This document shows positions 5,202 through 6,725 of a stretch of 6,725 nucleotides of DNA, piece by piece (within the stretch, counting starts at the first letter, position 1; every line of letters begins with the position of its first letter). Source of the DNA: an uncultured Lysobacteraceae bacterium (GTDB lineage Bacteria > Pseudomonadota > Gammaproteobacteria > Xanthomonadales > Rhodanobacteraceae); NCBI GenBank assembly GCA_946480705.1, contig CAMLLF010000228.1:1-6725 (forward strand), given 5' to 3'. The notes under the pieces are model-generated. The model made no database searches, had not been told where the DNA came from, and saw only the letters and a list, made by a program, of their open reading frames with translations. The translations under genes and the position numbers were made by a program.

Positions 5202-5919
5202 CCGGCGACGGCCGTCGTCGTTCCTGCGCCACTTTCGGCCGTCGCGCATCGGCCCGCGCGCTACGGGCCGGCCCCGTGGTAGCGGCGTGGCATTGACCTG
5301 ACCGCGAACGGCGCCCGGGCTGGAATCCCAGCCAGGCTCATTGGGGACGCTGCGGCGCCGCCAACGGCGCGAACCGCGCCGCAACGGCCGGGGCATTGGC
5401 ATGCATGATGCAGTCCCCGGGCGAGGTGGCCGGCGTCAATGCGCGCCGCCGCCGCACTGGCACGTCACGGGAGGGACGGTTCAACGCATACCTGGTCGAG
5501 CGCGAGCCGTTTACTGGCTTGTGGCCGCAACATCGTACTGAACCCGAGATGCGCCCGGATCGCGGCGACCGCCGCCGACTGTCGCAGGCTGCGTCATGTG
5601 CGCAATGCCCACGGCCGGTGCGATCTGGCCACGCGTTCCGCATTCGAGCCATCGAGGCGTGGGAAAAGATGCTGCGACGCGACGAGCGGTCTACCGAAGA
5701 TCGCTTTTCCGGGTCGGCCGGGACGCGGGAGCATGAAGCGCACCCCGCGGCCCGCCGAATCCGATCAATTCGAACCGCAGCCACCCGGGTGTCACCGATG
5801 ATCACGGCACTGCCGGCCGGGATGCAAACCGGCGGGGTGCGATGCTTGGCCAGAGTTACGCGCGCAGCTGTTGAAAGCGAGTGCGATTTTTCAGCGAATA
5901 TCAAACGGGGGAATCAAAA
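5202..5919. other. GC-rich intergenic region with no supported gene
   Basis: About 700 bases in which every long frame on either strand translates to an Arg/Ala/Ser-rich product without domains or a good ribosome site. A 6-bp hairpin GGCTGG-AATC-CCAGCC lies at 5318-5333. Near the 3' end, base composition becomes more A/T-rich. TTGAAA (5871-5876) could serve as the -35 of the gene at 5920, but no good -10 follows. The stretch may be decayed coding sequence. Confidence 0.5.
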
Positions 5920-6725
5920 ATGTTGTCTTGGAAACTCATTCCATTTTTTTTGCTGCTGGCGGCCACTCTGGGCAGCGCCAGCGCGCAAACCAGCAATAAC
6001 GCGGACACCTTCACCTACCAGGGCTATCTCAAACTCTCTGGAGAGCCCGTCGACGGCGTCTGTGATTTCCAGTTCAGCGTCCATGATGCGCTCACCAACG
6101 GATTCCAGATGGGCGTGTCACAAACGATTGCCGGCGTTCTGGTCACCGAAGGCGTCTTCAGCGCCCAGCTTCATATCTACGTTCCGGCGATTCCGCTCAG
6201 CATCTTCAACGGCCAGGACCGCTGGCTGCAGATCGCGGTCAATGACTGTGCCGGCGGCTCGAGCTTTACCACGCTTGCCCCGAGGCAGGTGATTACGCCC
6301 GCGCCGTATTCGTCCTATGCGATCTATGCAGGTACCGCAGCGACCATCGGCTGGTACAGCATTTCGAATATGCCGCCCGGCTTTGCCGACGGTATCGACA
6401 ACGACACGACCTATACCGCCGGTTCCGGCCTGACTCTCAACGGCACGCAGTTCAGCGTATCCGGCCTCGACTGGAACGCCCTGGGCAATGTTCCCGGCGG
6501 TTTTGCCGATGGTATCGACAACGACACCCTCTATACCGCGGGAACCGGCTTGAGCTTGAGCAGCAACCAATTCAGCATTTCAAATATCGGCTGGAACATG
6601 CTGAGCAACGTTCCTGCCGGGTTTGCCGACGGCGTCGACAACGACACCACGTACAGTGCCGGCGCAGGCCTGAATTTGACCGGGACGACGCTCAGCGTTC
6701 CTGCCAATACCTTCTGGAAGGCCGA
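5920..6725 (+). CDS. exported repeat protein with N-terminal FTYQGYL domain (3' partial)
   Basis: ATG 5920 follows GGGGGA (5907-5912) with a 7-nt spacing, and the frame is open to the window end (268 codons visible). Residues 1-22 form a signal peptide (LIPFFLLLAATLG core, cleavage after ASA). Residues about 29-135 match a style common in bacterial secreted proteins: TFTYQGYL, GEPVDGVCDFQFSVHDA, GVFSAQLH, FNGQDRWLQIAV, then APRQVITPAPYSSYA. The two Cys (in VCDF and NDCAGG) could form a disulfide. From residue 142 come three 40-residue repeats with W near the start and GFADG(I/V)DND plus Y(T/S)AG-x-GL. Proteins with this N-domain and tail-fibre-like repeats may carry a C-terminal trimerisation or autoprocessing domain; that part is beyond the window. 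Likely location is periplasmic, surface or secreted. The exact role is unknown. Confidence 0.9.
   Translation, partial: MLSWKLIPFFLLLAATLGSASAQTSNNADTFTYQGYLKLSGEPVDGVCDFQFSVHDALTNGFQMGVSQTIAGVLVTEGVFSAQLHIYVPAIPLSIFNGQDRWLQIAVNDCAGGSSFTTLAPRQVITPAPYSSYAIYAGTAATIGWYSISNMPPGFADGIDNDTTYTAGSGLTLNGTQFSVSGLDWNALGNVPGGFADGIDNDTLYTAGTGLSLSSNQFSISNIGWNMLSNVPAGFADGVDNDTTYSAGAGLNLTGTTLSVPANTFWKA
6343..6702 (+). repeat. three tandem 120-bp (40-aa) coding repeats
   Basis: The units are 6343-6462, 6463-6582 and 6583-6702, in register with codons and without gaps. Each reads W-x5-N(M/V)P-x-GFADG(I/V)DNDT-x-Y(T/S)AG-x-GL(T/S/N)L and then a variable (F/L)S(V/I) end. The GFADG(I/V)DNDT block is the best conserved. 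The DG(I/V)DND cluster resembles calcium-binding Asp/Asn-rich loops such as thrombospondin type 3 repeats, an analogy only. Confidence 0.9.

Noticed and set aside
5338..5904. A 188-codon minus-strand ORF
   Set aside because: A short part (IPAGSAVIIGDTRVAAVRID) looks protein-like, but the rest is Arg/Ser-rich. There is no supported start or recognisable domain, so it is not called even as a pseudogene.
5396..6292. A 298-codon + strand ORF entering the secreted-protein gene
   Set aside because: Its frame conflicts with the gene at 5920, which has a ribosome site, a signal peptide and in-frame repeats.

Overview
The window looks like accessory DNA from a high-GC proteobacterium. The RHS style, the very GC-rich spacers and the small-ORF cassette suggest a gammaproteobacterium such as a member of the Xanthomonadales, but this is an impression from sequence style, not a proven assignment.

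Layout. (1) Positions 1-2127 (+) hold the 3' two-thirds or less of an RHS polymorphic toxin: YD repeats, the RHS core ending in DPTGH, a Gly/Ala-rich hydrophobic linker, then a C-terminal toxin with a PD-(D/E)XK nuclease signature. (2) Its stop codon overlaps the start of a 264-aa cytoplasmic protein (2127-2921, +), which by position is the cognate immunity protein. (3) Positions 2922-3232 hold a short coding-like remnant, best read as a 76-aa ORF. (4) A convergent gene, 3264-3974 (-), encodes a 236-aa exported protein of unknown function.

(5) The intergenic stretch 3975-4332 is packed with inverted repeats. The most notable part is a three-way-junction RNA at about 4218-4287 that resembles the C4 antisense RNA of phages P1/P7. 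Two separate segments of it (4223-4231 and 4279-4287) together are complementary, with a single mismatch, to one contiguous 18-nt target (4302-4319). That target lies just before the Shine-Dalgarno of a 32-aa ORF (4333-4431), which overlaps by ATGA a 92-aa ORF (4428-4706). An intrinsic terminator follows at 4717-4755. The order antisense RNA, small coupled ORF, effector gene parallels c4-icd-ant of P1, but the encoded proteins are not recognised as phage antirepressors.

(6) About 4756-5919 is very GC-rich with no convincing protein gene. It contains one strong orphan terminator (5176-5201) behind a possible promoter, which could mark a small RNA or an attenuated leader. (7) From 5920 to the window end (+) runs the 5' part of a gene for an exported protein with an N-terminal 'FTYQGYL' domain and three tandem 40-aa repeats carrying a GFADG(I/V)DND motif.

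The toxin and immunity genes work as a pair. The C4-like RNA plausibly controls translation of the 32-aa/92-aa pair. The two exported proteins appear independent of both.
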